Shown: positions 14,540 through 22,672 of the stretch, piece by piece | Layout: every line of letters begins with the position of its first letter | Position numbering within the stretch: position 1 is the stretch's first letter | From: an uncultured Adlercreutzia sp. | GTDB lineage: Bacteria > Actinomycetota > Coriobacteriia > Coriobacteriales > Eggerthellaceae | Direction: 5' to 3' | DNA length: 64,000 bases | Assembly: GCA_910589165.1 (NCBI GenBank) | Contig: CAJUSP010000001.1 | Span: 160,781 to 224,780 of the forward strand | Made by a program: the position numbers and the translations under genes | Notes under the pieces: model-generated | Told to the model about the DNA's origin: nothing | The model's input: only the letters and a program-made list of their open reading frames with translations | The model's database searches: none

Positions 14540-16858
14540 ATGGCACGCTCCCCGCTCATACTCGATCGTTACCGCGTCATCGGCCAGGCCGGTGCCGGCG
14601 GCTACGGCACCGTTGTGCACGCGTTCGACACGCACCTCAAGCGCGACGTGGCCATCAAGTCCATCGAGCTTTCGGAAGACGAGGTGGCCCGCGCGCGGCT
14701 CGTGGCCCTGGAGGCTCGCATGGCGGCCGACTTGGAAGGGGCTGCGGAAAGCGCTCCCTCAGCTGCTGCCACGGTCACGCCGCACGCCTCGGCCGCCCGC
14801 GCAACTTCCGCACCCTCGGCCTCGCGCGCCGTTCCCACGTGGGACGAGCAGTGCGCCGCCGTGGCCGCCGAGCGCGCCGGCGCCGAAGTGCCCCCTTGGG
14901 ATGATGAGGCCGCCGACGGCGAAGAAACCTGGGAAGAGACCATGATCCCCTGGTCGGCCACGACCACCGACTTCGCCGGCGCCGCTGCCGCTGCCGGCCC
15001 CGCGCGCCTCGAGGGCCGCGTGTCTCGCAAGACGCGCCACGCGCCCGAGGCGCCCTACGAGCCGACCGCCGAGGTGGATGCCACCTCGGGCTTCACGTCG
15101 GTGGCCCCGGCCGCCGAAGAGGTGGACGTGCGCCACCTGCGCGGAGTGCGCGCCAGCCGCGTCATCGCCGAGGAGCCCCCCGAGCCCGAGGAAGTAGACC
15201 TGTTCGAGCACATTCCGGGCCTGGAAGAGGCGCGCTCGGTGGCGAAGCTCTCCGACTCGAACATCGTCACGGTGTACGACTGCGCGGTGGAGGACGGCTG
15301 CGCCTACGTCATCATGGAGTACGTTGAGGGCAAGACCCTCGCCCAAATCATCGACGAGGTGGACGACAACATCACCCTCGACGTGGTGGCCGCCGTCTTC
15401 ACCGCCGTGGCCCACGCGCTTGAGGTGGCCCATGGCGAGAACACCCTGCACCTGGATATCAAGCCGGAAAACGTCATCGTGAACAGCAAGGGCGTGGCGA
15501 AGGTGACCGACTTCGGCCTGGCTGCCCTCATGGACGCCTCCGGCTCGGGCACCACCGGCGGCGGCACCATCGGCTACATGCCGCTCGAGCAGATGCGCCA
15601 GGAGCCGCTCGACGTGCGCACCGACGAGTGGGCGCTCGCGAGCCTCACCTACGAGATGCTCACCGGGTCGAACCCATTCTTCGCCCCCGATTTGGACGCC
15701 GCCGAGGAGGTTATCGAAGACGCCGAGCTCGTGCTGCCGTCGCTGTGCTGGGACGAGTTGGACGCCGAGGCCGACGATATCATGTTCACCGCCCTCGACC
15801 CCGAGAAGGACGAGCGCTTCGAGGACGTGGCCGCCTTCGCCGAGGCGCTCACGCCCCTGCTCGGGAACGCCAAGAAGGGCAAGCGCGCCCTGGCCGATAT
15901 CGTGAACGACAAGGTGGAAGTGGTGGAAGAGGAGGAGCCAGCCGAGCCTGCGCCCCCGCTGCCCCCGCTGGTGGACCGGCTCGGCCTGCGCGGCGTGGCC
16001 GTGGTGGGACACCTGTTGGCCGCCGCCGCCGTGGCGCTGCTGGCCGCGGCCGGCATGGCGAATTTGCACCTCACCCCCGATTCGGCCCTGGGCCTGGCCA
16101 CCGACGCCCCCATCGCCTACTGGGCCGTTGTGGGCGTCTGCGCCGTCGTGGCGCTCATCCGACCCTCCATCGGCGCGCTGTTCGGCTATGCCGCCTTGGC
16201 CGTGGGCCTGGCCGGCGCCGGGGCCTGGGTGCTTACGGCGCTGCTGGTGGCCGCGGTGGCAGCCTGGTGGTACTTCGTGGGCTGCCGCGGCACGCGCCAG
16301 GTGGTGCCGGCGCTCATGCAGCCGCTATTCGGCTCCTTCGGGTTCGCGGCCATATCTCCGATAAGCTGCGGCGTGCTGCTGCCCGTCGTGCAGTCGATGA
16401 TCACCGCGGCCTTCGCCTTCGTGGTGGCGCTCATTATGGCCGGCTGCGGGTCCATCAACCTCATGAACTGGGACATCATCATGCACCTCGGCTTCGCGAG
16501 CAACCCCCAGGCCGGCTGTATGGCCCTGGCGAGCCAGGGCGGCACGTGGCTCATCGGGCTCTCGTGGGTGGCCGCTGCGGGCCTCTACAGCCTCTGCTGC
16601 GTGCGCGGCACCCGCACCTTCGACATCTTAGGCTCGGTGCTGGCGGCCGTGGCCCTTATGGTGGGCGTCTGCGCGGCGGCGCACCTGACGAACTTCGGCG
16701 GCTCGTACCTGCCTGATGCCGCAGCCCTTCTGGGCGCGCTCGTGCCAGGGCTTCTCGGCATTATCGCGGCGCTCATGAACCTGCCCGACCGCGCCCGCTG
16801 GGCCCAAGAGGAGTGGTTCGTGGACGTGGACGCCGAGGCGCCCGAAGAACTCCTGTGA
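14540..16858 (+). CDS. Membrane Ser/Thr protein kinase with a large N-lobe insertion
   Basis: The 772-residue protein opens with the kinase glycine loop (GQAGAGGYGTV) and VAIK (Lys40). About 170 acidic/Ala-rich residues separate this from the expected helix-C Glu (about Glu230, in LEEARSVAKL); in PknB-type kinases the gap is about 19. The rest is well formed: MEYVEGKTL, catalytic HLDIKPEN (Asp306, Asn311), DFG at Asp324-Gly326, GTIGYMPLEQ in place of the usual APE, then TDEWALASLTYEMLTG. HLD rather than HRD marks a non-RD kinase, so activation-loop phosphorylation may not be the switch. Residues ~490-760 hold about eight transmembrane helices and no extracellular PASTA repeats. AGGAG precedes the ATG with long spacing. 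A TAGAAT at 14487-14492 may be the -10. Confidence 0.85.
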   Translation: MARSPLILDRYRVIGQAGAGGYGTVVHAFDTHLKRDVAIKSIELSEDEVARARLVALEARMAADLEGAAESAPSAAATVTPHASAARATSAPSASRAVPTWDEQCAAVAAERAGAEVPPWDDEAADGEETWEETMIPWSATTTDFAGAAAAAGPARLEGRVSRKTRHAPEAPYEPTAEVDATSGFTSVAPAAEEVDVRHLRGVRASRVIAEEPPEPEEVDLFEHIPGLEEARSVAKLSDSNIVTVYDCAVEDGCAYVIMEYVEGKTLAQIIDEVDDNITLDVVAAVFTAVAHALEVAHGENTLHLDIKPENVIVNSKGVAKVTDFGLAALMDASGSGTTGGGTIGYMPLEQMRQEPLDVRTDEWALASLTYEMLTGSNPFFAPDLDAAEEVIEDAELVLPSLCWDELDAEADDIMFTALDPEKDERFEDVAAFAEALTPLLGNAKKGKRALADIVNDKVEVVEEEEPAEPAPPLPPLVDRLGLRGVAVVGHLLAAAAVALLAAAGMANLHLTPDSALGLATDAPIAYWAVVGVCAVVALIRPSIGALFGYAALAVGLAGAGAWVLTALLVAAVAAWWYFVGCRGTRQVVPALMQPLFGSFGFAAISPISCGVLLPVVQSMITAAFAFVVALIMAGCGSINLMNWDIIMHLGFASNPQAGCMALASQGGTWLIGLSWVAAAGLYSLCCVRGTRTFDILGSVLAAVALMVGVCAAAHLTNFGGSYLPDAAALLGALVPGLLGIIAALMNLPDRARWAQEEWFVDVDAEAPEELL

Positions 16859-16971
16859 CCGTTTACCCCCACGCGGCGCGAGCGGGGCGTGGTGGTGTAT
16901 ACTTGCCCCGTTAGCGACGAGAACCTGCGCCGCGCGCAAGCGGCGTTCGCCCATGAAGAAAGCGGAATTTC

Positions 16972-17169
16972 ATGAATATCGAAGAGCTGTACCACTTCCT
17001 GTTCGAAACCATGCCGGGCATCGGCATCTTGGTCGGCGGCGGCCTCATCATCAGCATCATCGTGTGCCTTATTCTCGAGCGCAAGACGCGCAAGCAGTAC
17101 AAGAACCACGAGAAGACCGAAGACGACTGGTCGCTGTTCGACGATGACGACGACGAGGAAGAGAAGTAG
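16972..17169 (+). CDS. Small acidic single-pass membrane protein (65 aa)
   Basis: A short N-terminal amphipathic stretch leads into one transmembrane helix (PGIGILVGGGLIISIIVCLIL). The cytoplasmic tail is first basic (ERKTRKQYKNHEK), then very acidic (FDDDDDEEEK). It ends 10 bases before serS and is likely co-transcribed. A TATACT at 16898-16903 may be the -10 of the operon. No known family is recognised. The reading frame has the local codon bias and a clear topology, so I regard it as real. Confidence 0.7.
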   Translation: MNIEELYHFLFETMPGIGILVGGGLIISIIVCLILERKTRKQYKNHEKTEDDWSLFDDDDDEEEK

Positions 17170-17179
17170 AGGAGCCCCC

Positions 17180-18475
17180 ATGCTGGACATCAAGTACGTA
17201 CGCGAGCACCTCGACGAGGTGGCCGAGAACATGAAGAACCGCCACGCGTCCTTCGACCCCGCCGAGTTCACGGCGCTCGATGCGCGCCGCCGCGAGGTCA
17301 TCGCCGAGGAGGAGGCCCTCCAGGCCGACCGCAACCGCATTTCCAAGGAGATTGGCGCGCTCATGGGCGCCGGCAAGAAGGACGAGGCCGAGGCCGCCAA
17401 GGAACAGGTGCGCGCTATCAACGAGAAGCTGGAGGCGGCCGCCGCGGCCCGCGCCGAGGCCGAGGCTGCCATGGACGCGCTCATGATGTCCGTGCCGAAC
17501 CTGACCGACGCCACCACCCCGGTGGGCGCCGACGAAGACGACAACCCCGAGGTGCGCCGCTGGGGCACCCCGCGCGATTTCGCCGCCGAGGGCTTCGAGG
17601 CCCAGGCCCACTGGGATTTGGGCCCGGCGCTCAACATCATTGATTTCGAGCGCGGCGTGAAGCTGGCCGAGAGCCGCTTCTACGTGCTGGGCGGCGCCGG
17701 TGCCCGTCTCGAGCGCGCGCTCATCTCGTTCATGCTGGACCAGCACACCTCTCGCGGCTACAAGGAGTGGTGGGTGCCGGCCCTGGCCAACACGGCCACG
17801 CTCACGGGCACGGGCCAGCTGCCGAAGTTCGAGGAAGACCTCTTCCACACCACCGAGGGACTTTACCTCATTCCCACGGCCGAGGTGCAGCTGACGAACC
17901 TGCACGCCGGCGAGGTGCTTGAGGCTGACCAGCTACCGCTGCACTATTGCGCCTTCACCCCGTGCTTCCGCGAGGAGGCCGGTTCCGCTGGTCGCGACAC
18001 CCGCGGCATCATCCGCGTGCACCAGTTCTCGAAGGTGGAGATGGTGAAGTTCGCCACCCCCGAGACCGGCTTTGCCGAGCTGGAGTCCATGGTGGAGGAC
18101 GCCGAGAACATCCTGCAGCAGCTGAAGCTGCCCTACCGCGTCATCTCGCTGTGCACCGGCGACATCGGCTTCTCGTCGGCGAAAACCTACGACGTGGAGG
18201 TGTGGCTGCCCAGCTACAACGCCTACAAGGAAATTTCCTCCTGCAGCTGCTGCACCGACTTCCAGGCCCGTCGCGCCGGCATCAAGTACCGCGACCCGGC
18301 CAACTTCAAGGGCAGCCGCTACCTGTACACGCTGAACGGGTCCGGTCTGGCTGTGGGCCGCACCATGGCCGCCGTCATCGAGAACTATCAGAACCCCGAT
18401 GGCACCATCACCGTGCCCGAGGTGCTCGTGCCCTACATGGGCGGCAAGACGGTGATCGGGCCGGAAGAGGTCTAG
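17180..18475 (+). CDS. serS: Seryl-tRNA synthetase
   Basis: SerRS charges tRNA-Ser with serine. The 431-residue product has the N-terminal antiparallel coiled-coil arm (residues ~25-105, KEIGALMGAGKKDEAEAAK) that grips the long variable arm of tRNA-Ser, then a class II catalytic core. Motif 2 is FREEAGSAGRDTRGIIRVHQF and motif 3 is LNGSGLAVGRTMAAVIE. It also has TAEVQLTNLH and EISSCSCCTDFQARR, diagnostic for serine-binding enzymes. Length is normal. The ATG at 17180 has AGAGGAG with 5-base spacing. Confidence 0.97.
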   Translation: MLDIKYVREHLDEVAENMKNRHASFDPAEFTALDARRREVIAEEEALQADRNRISKEIGALMGAGKKDEAEAAKEQVRAINEKLEAAAAARAEAEAAMDALMMSVPNLTDATTPVGADEDDNPEVRRWGTPRDFAAEGFEAQAHWDLGPALNIIDFERGVKLAESRFYVLGGAGARLERALISFMLDQHTSRGYKEWWVPALANTATLTGTGQLPKFEEDLFHTTEGLYLIPTAEVQLTNLHAGEVLEADQLPLHYCAFTPCFREEAGSAGRDTRGIIRVHQFSKVEMVKFATPETGFAELESMVEDAENILQQLKLPYRVISLCTGDIGFSSAKTYDVEVWLPSYNAYKEISSCSCCTDFQARRAGIKYRDPANFKGSRYLYTLNGSGLAVGRTMAAVIENYQNPDGTITVPEVLVPYMGGKTVIGPEEV

Positions 18476-18481
18476 TTCGCC

Positions 18482-19321
18482 ATGGCCCAGACGACGCCCG
18501 CAAGGCGGCCTGCCTCGCGGGTTGCGCGCCCCGGCGCCGACGACGGTACAACTGAAACCCCCTCGCGTGTGCGCACGCCGGCCGAGGCCCGGCGCCGTCG
18601 GCGGCTGCGCCCGGCGCACGTGGCGCTTATCGCCGTGCTCGTGGTGGTGCTCGCGCTGGCGGGTGCGGCGGCGGGCGGCTTCGCGTGGCTGCGGTGGTTC
18701 TCGGCCGACGATGCGGCCGACATTCAGGGCACGTGGTACCTGGCCGGCACTTCCACGCCCATCACCATTACCGAAGACCGCATCCGCCTGACCGACGACG
18801 TGTCCTACGGCTACACCCTCGACCCCGAGACGAAGACCTTCGAGCTGGGCTTCGGCAACCTTGCCGGGGGAGGGCGCTACCGCTTCTCGCTCGACCGCGA
18901 CGAGCTGGCCCTGGTCGACGGGCGCTTTACCGGGGGTGACACCCTCGGCGCCGATGCGGGCTGGACGGTGCGCGCGCTCATTGAGAAGATCCAGGGCAAC
19001 GAGCTGGCCCCCGAGGTGCAGGCCGAGAAGGGCGTCACGCTGCTGTCGCGCACGCCTTCCACGCAGGTGGCCACGGCGGCGTCTGCTTCTTCTTCGGGAA
19101 GCGCGGGGTCTACGGGTACGACGGGCGCAGAAGGCTCGGGTGCGGGTACGGGTGGTTCCGGCGCGGGCGCGTTCGACAACGACGTGTCTGACGGTGCAGG
19201 TGCGGAGGCCGAGGGGCCCGATACGGCCGACGCGTCCGATATTGCCGAAGAGTCCGATGCGGCCGATGCGTCCGACGCGACCGACGCCGCCGATGCGTCC
19301 GACCCCGCCGAGGACCGGTAG
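18482..19321 (+). CDS. Membrane-anchored protein with a lipocalin-like domain
   Basis: The 279-residue protein has a basic Arg/Pro-rich cytoplasmic N-terminus (residues 1-45) and one transmembrane helix (HVALIAVLVVVLALAGAAAG). A ~110-residue extracytoplasmic domain begins DIQGTWYLAG and has alternating strand pattern (ITITEDRIRLTDD, YRFSLDRDELALVDGRF). The GTWY start and strand spacing resemble small lipocalin/DUF-like beta barrels. The C-terminal ~90 residues are a low-complexity Gly/Ser then Asp/Ala tail. It starts 6 bases after serS and ends 5 bases before the next start, so it belongs to the same operon. Function unknown. Confidence 0.7.
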   Translation: MAQTTPARRPASRVARPGADDGTTETPSRVRTPAEARRRRRLRPAHVALIAVLVVVLALAGAAAGGFAWLRWFSADDAADIQGTWYLAGTSTPITITEDRIRLTDDVSYGYTLDPETKTFELGFGNLAGGGRYRFSLDRDELALVDGRFTGGDTLGADAGWTVRALIEKIQGNELAPEVQAEKGVTLLSRTPSTQVATAASASSSGSAGSTGTTGAEGSGAGTGGSGAGAFDNDVSDGAGAEAEGPDTADASDIAEESDAADASDATDAADASDPAEDR

Positions 19322-19326
19322 CTTCC

Positions 19327-19728
19327 ATGGCCGCGCTGGCCGTCGCGCGCATCGCCTTCGAGCATAACCGCATGGTGCTGCTCGTTCGCGTGGCCGCAGG
19401 GCCTGAGGCCTGCCTCGGCGAGGCGGCGGCGGAACGGCTGCTGGCGGCGCGCCCCACGCTGCGCCAGCACCGGTGCCTGAACGACGAAGGCCTGCCGTTC
19501 GCCGCTTACCTGCCGCGCACCTCGCTTCCCCACGTGCTGGAGCATCTTATCATCGATTACCAGGTCAGCGATGGAAAAACCGTGACCGACCACACTTTTG
19601 TAGGTACCACGGAATGGCTTTCCCCCGCCGAGGGTTTGGCCCGCGTTGCAGTAAACTTTACCGATGACCTCATCGCTTTGGCGGCTGTGAAGGCGGCCTT
19701 GGCGCTTTTGGAAGGGATGGTCGAGTAG
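19327..19728 (+). CDS. Stand-alone homologue of the cyanophycin synthetase N-terminal domain
   Basis: This 133-residue protein contains LPHVLEHLIIDYQ, a GTTEW block, then ARVAVNFTDDLIALAAVKAALALL. That order matches the N-terminal domain that precedes the ATP-grasp and Mur-ligase domains in cyanophycin synthetase (LPHxxEHxxxELQ, G-T/R, then a beta-alpha unit ending in Ala/Leu). Neither downstream catalytic domain is present, and no such gene lies nearby. It sits between the lipocalin-like gene and an aminotransferase with 2-5 base gaps. It may bind a peptide or polymer; this is inference, and the family call rests on motif order only. Confidence 0.55.
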   Translation: MAALAVARIAFEHNRMVLLVRVAAGPEACLGEAAAERLLAARPTLRQHRCLNDEGLPFAAYLPRTSLPHVLEHLIIDYQVSDGKTVTDHTFVGTTEWLSPAEGLARVAVNFTDDLIALAAVKAALALLEGMVE

Positions 19729-19730
19729 CC

Positions 19731-21191
19731 ATGTCATCAGCCCACATTACCTTCGACACCACCGGCGACAAAATCGCCCGCCGCGTGCGCAAGATGCGCT
19801 CCTCGGCCGTGCGCGACCTGTTCGCCGCCGCTACCCGCGAAGACGTCATCTCGCTGTCGGGCGGCATGCCGGCCGTCTCGCTTCTGCCCCCCGAGGATGT
19901 GCGCGCCGCCACCCTGGCCGCCGTGGACAGCCCCGAGGCCCGCGCCCTGTCGCTGCAGTACGGCCCCACCAACGGCGCCCCGGGCCTGCGCGCCGTGCTG
20001 GCCGACATGATGCGCGACCTGGGCATTCGCGTGAAGGCCGACGAGATTCTCGTCACCACCGGCGCCCAGGAGGCCCTAAGCCTCATCGCCGAGGCCTTCA
20101 TCGACCCGGGCGATATCATCATCACCGAGGGCCCCACCTACCTGGGGGCGCTCCAGGCATTCTCCGCCTTCGAGCCCGACGTGCGCGCCATCCCCTTCGA
20201 CGAAGAGGGCATGCGCATGGACCTGCTGGAGGCCGAGCTTGAGCGCATCGGCAAGGGCAACCCGCGCCTGAAGTACTGCTACGTCATCCCGAACTTCCAG
20301 AACCCCGGCGGCGTCACCATGACCGCCGAGCGCCGTCGCCGGCTTCTGCAGCTGGCCCACGAGTACAACTTCATGGTGGTGGAAGACGACCCCTACGGCC
20401 GTCTGCGCTACGACGGCGGCCACCAGGTGCCGCTGAAGGCCATGGACGACAACGTCATCTACCTGGGCACCATCTCGAAGATGCTGGGGCCGGGCCTGCG
20501 CACCGGCTGGATTGCCGCCCCCGAGGCGGTGCTCGCGCGCATCAATTTGGTGAAGCAGGGGGCCGACCTGTGCGGCAGCTCCTTCGACCAGCTCATCGTG
20601 CAGCACTACTTCACCGACGTGAATTGGCAGCGCACCCTGCAGAAGTTCGTGCAAGTGTACAAGGAACGCCGCGACACCATGTTGGCGGCCCTCGAGGAGT
20701 TCTTCCCGCCCGAGGCCACCTGGACGCACCCCGAGGGCGGCATGTTCCTCTGGGTAACGCTGCCGGACTATATGGATACCGATTCGATGCTTGCCGAGGC
20801 GCTCGAGGCGGGCGTAACCTATGTGCCGGGGAATTCGTTCTTCCCCGATGGGAAAACCGGCCGCAACTCGATGCGCGTGAACTTCAGCTTCGAGGAGCCG
20901 GCATCCATCACCGAGGCGATCCGCCGCCTGGCCGGCGTCATCGAGGAGCGCCTCGAGCTGTACCGCGTGTTTATCAATGCCGGCGCCCTGCCGGGTTACG
21001 GAAAGGAGGCCATCATGGCCGACGAGAAAACAGCCACCCCCTGGTCGGAGATCATCGCCGATTCCGAGCAGAACGAGGAGGCCGTCATGCAGGCGCGCGA
21101 GGGCGACGCCGCCCAAATCGACATCGCCGAAGAGAAGACCGTAAGCGCCCAAGAAGCCGCCGCACCGGCCGAGGAAGCGGCCGGAGAATAA
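19731..21191 (+). CDS. PLP-dependent aminotransferase (class I/II, aminoadipate-transaminase-like) with C-terminal tail
   Basis: The first ~428 of 486 residues form a fold-type I aminotransferase. It has SLSGGMPAVSLLPP near the N-terminus, TTGAQEALSLIAEAFIDPGD for cofactor binding, and YVIPNFQNPGG with the substrate/cofactor Asn. VVEDDPYGRLRY and the Schiff-base Lys250 in GTISKMLGPGLRTGW follow. This resembles LysN/2-aminoadipate transaminases and the enzyme half of MocR regulators, but there is no HTH domain. The last 58 residues are an acidic Ala/Glu-rich extension absent from typical family members. The extension begins exactly at an in-frame ATG (21015) with AAAGGAGG upstream. Substrate unknown. 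Confidence 0.85.
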   Translation: MSSAHITFDTTGDKIARRVRKMRSSAVRDLFAAATREDVISLSGGMPAVSLLPPEDVRAATLAAVDSPEARALSLQYGPTNGAPGLRAVLADMMRDLGIRVKADEILVTTGAQEALSLIAEAFIDPGDIIITEGPTYLGALQAFSAFEPDVRAIPFDEEGMRMDLLEAELERIGKGNPRLKYCYVIPNFQNPGGVTMTAERRRRLLQLAHEYNFMVVEDDPYGRLRYDGGHQVPLKAMDDNVIYLGTISKMLGPGLRTGWIAAPEAVLARINLVKQGADLCGSSFDQLIVQHYFTDVNWQRTLQKFVQVYKERRDTMLAALEEFFPPEATWTHPEGGMFLWVTLPDYMDTDSMLAEALEAGVTYVPGNSFFPDGKTGRNSMRVNFSFEEPASITEAIRRLAGVIEERLELYRVFINAGALPGYGKEAIMADEKTATPWSEIIADSEQNEEAVMQAREGDAAQIDIAEEKTVSAQEAAAPAEEAAGE

Positions 21192-21220
21192 CGGTAGCAA
21201 GTCCCCCGGGATCGGGCCAC

Positions 21221-21316
21221 GGGGTAGTGCTCAGTCGCTCAGACAGTCCTCGCTCGGCGAAACAGTCCACTGGACTGTTTCGTTCGCTGCGGAACTCGCT
21301 TGGTGAGCACCACCCC
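21221..21316. repeat. Nested inverted-repeat element upstream of ddl
   Basis: An outer 13-base inverted pair (GGGGTAGTGCTCA at 21221-21233, complement at 21304-21316, one mismatch) encloses a near-perfect palindrome. In the inner element GAAACAGTCCA (21259-21269) and its complement (21271-21281) are separated by a single base. It fills most of the 193-base gap between the aminotransferase and ddl. It could act as terminator, transcript-stability hairpin or non-autonomous mobile element; there is no T-tract. Confidence 0.7.
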
Positions 21317-21384
21317 ATGTCCCTCTGAGCATTGCCGCAGTTGGACAACGGCTCCGACCGGCGGGGAGGAACAAAGGAGAAGGT

Positions 21385-22386
21385 ATGAAAGTAGCAGTGC
21401 TGATGGGCGGCAAGTCCTTCGAGCGCGAGGTGTCGCTGGCATCGGGCAAGGTGGTCTGTGCCGCGCTGGAAGAGGCCGGGCACAAGGTGGTGCCGCTGGA
21501 CACGAACGCCGACCTCGTCCCCACGCTGCGCAGCGAGCGGCCCGACGTGGTGTACAACGCGCTGCACGGCAAGCACGGCGAGGACGGCACCATCCAGAGC
21601 CTGCTGGAGTTCCTCGGCATTCCGTTCGTGGGCTCGCCGGCCAGCGTCTGCCATCGCGCGTGGAACAAAGACGCGCTGCACTCGTCGCTGGCGAAGTACC
21701 GCGACCTCACCGGCGAGGACGGCGTGGCCTCGTGGCCCCAGGGCGTGCTTATCACCCGCGATGCCTTCAAGGACATGGGCGCCGCCACGGCGCTCGACAT
21801 GGTGGCCGACCGCGTCATCGGGGGCTACCCGGTGTGCGTGAAGCCGGCCCACGGCGGCAGCGCCCTGGGCATTCACAAGGTGGAAAGCCAGGAAGAGCTG
21901 GGTGAGGCCATTCTGGATGCGCTGTCCTACGACGAGGCCGTGAACATCGAGCAGTGGGTCGACGGCGTAGAGCTGTCCGTGGCGGTGCTCGGCACCGGCT
22001 GGGACGCCCATGCGCTGCCTCCAGTGGAAATTGTCGCCCGCGAGGGTTTCTACGACGCCGAGGCCCGCATGCACGAGGACGCCGTGGAGTTCTTCTGCCC
22101 GGTGCGCCCCGCCTCGCTTTCCCCGGATCCGGCCGTGGCCGAGGCCATGCGGGCGGAAATCGAGCGGGCGGCGCTGGAGGTGTACCGCGCCTACAGCGTG
22201 CGCGACTTGGGCCGCATCGACCTCATTTGGGACGGCGGCCAGGCCCGCTGCTTCGAGGTGGACGTGTCGCCGGGCATGACCGACCGGTCGCTGTTCCCCG
22301 TGGCCTGCGGGGCAGCCGGCCTGTCGCTGCCGGCGGTGCTCGACTCGCTCGTCAACGAGGCCTATGCCCGCGGCGCCAGCTTCTAA
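21385..22386 (+). CDS. ddl: D-alanine--D-alanine ligase
   Basis: Ddl joins two D-Ala with ATP to make the dipeptide ending the peptidoglycan stem. The 333-residue ATP-grasp protein starts MKVAVLMGGKSFEREVSLASG, the nucleotide-binding loop with the Glu and Ser that bind D-Ala. It continues with ALHGKHGEDGTIQSLLE, CVKPAHGGSALGIHKV (ATP-binding Lys and the Gly/Ser lid loop) and RIDLIWDGGQARCFEVDVSPGMT, the Mg2+ site. In the last motif the usual E-x-N is E-x-D (FEVDVSPGMT), a conservative change at the third metal ligand. AAAGGAG precedes the ATG. Fold-back elements flank the gene on both sides. Confidence 0.93.
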   Translation: MKVAVLMGGKSFEREVSLASGKVVCAALEEAGHKVVPLDTNADLVPTLRSERPDVVYNALHGKHGEDGTIQSLLEFLGIPFVGSPASVCHRAWNKDALHSSLAKYRDLTGEDGVASWPQGVLITRDAFKDMGAATALDMVADRVIGGYPVCVKPAHGGSALGIHKVESQEELGEAILDALSYDEAVNIEQWVDGVELSVAVLGTGWDAHALPPVEIVAREGFYDAEARMHEDAVEFFCPVRPASLSPDPAVAEAMRAEIERAALEVYRAYSVRDLGRIDLIWDGGQARCFEVDVSPGMTDRSLFPVACGAAGLSLPAVLDSLVNEAYARGASF

Positions 22387-22406
22387 AGGAGTGGGGCAGC
22401 GCCCCG

Positions 22407-22511
22407 GTGAGACAGTGCCCCGGAGGGGTGTCTCATCTTCAGGGGCTCCTCCTGCGCGAAGCGCCGCATGGCTTTCGGAAGATGAGACACCCCTCCGGGG
22501 CACTGTCTCAC
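22407..22511. repeat. Fold-back element, 34-bp perfect arms (copy A)
   Basis: The left arm at 22407-22440 begins GTGAGACAGTGCCCCGG; its exact reverse complement is 22478-22511. The loop is 37 bases. It starts 20 bases after the ddl stop. The same arm sequence recurs at 29382-29486 with a different loop, so this is a dispersed family rather than a simple terminator. Confidence 0.85.
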
Positions 22512-22601
22512 GTCAAGGAGTCACGCTAAGATTTTTTATAAGAGATTCGCTCATCGATGATCTGTGACGGCTAGTTTACCGTAAGGTGAGGGATGAGCAT
22601 C

Positions 22602-22635
22602 GAGGGCCCCGATGGCGGGGCTCTCCTCCTATAAT
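22602..22635 (+). promoter_or_regulatory. Promoter region of the YtxH-like gene
   Basis: A consensus TATAAT lies at 22630-22635, 37 bases before the ATG. Just upstream, GAGGGCCCC (22602-22610) pairs with 22617-22625 (one G-U), where the -35 should be; no TTGACA-like -35 is visible, so the hairpin or palindrome may be an operator. The preceding 22512-22600 stretch is locally AT-richer (run of six T at about 22532) and otherwise featureless. Confidence 0.45.
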
Positions 22636-22672
22636 GAGCCAACTTGATAGTCCGTCAATGAAGGAGGCAATC

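Noticed and set aside
16898..16903. TATACT before the small acidic membrane protein as a firm promoter
   Set aside because: No -35 or extended -10 supports it, so it is mentioned only within the gene entry.
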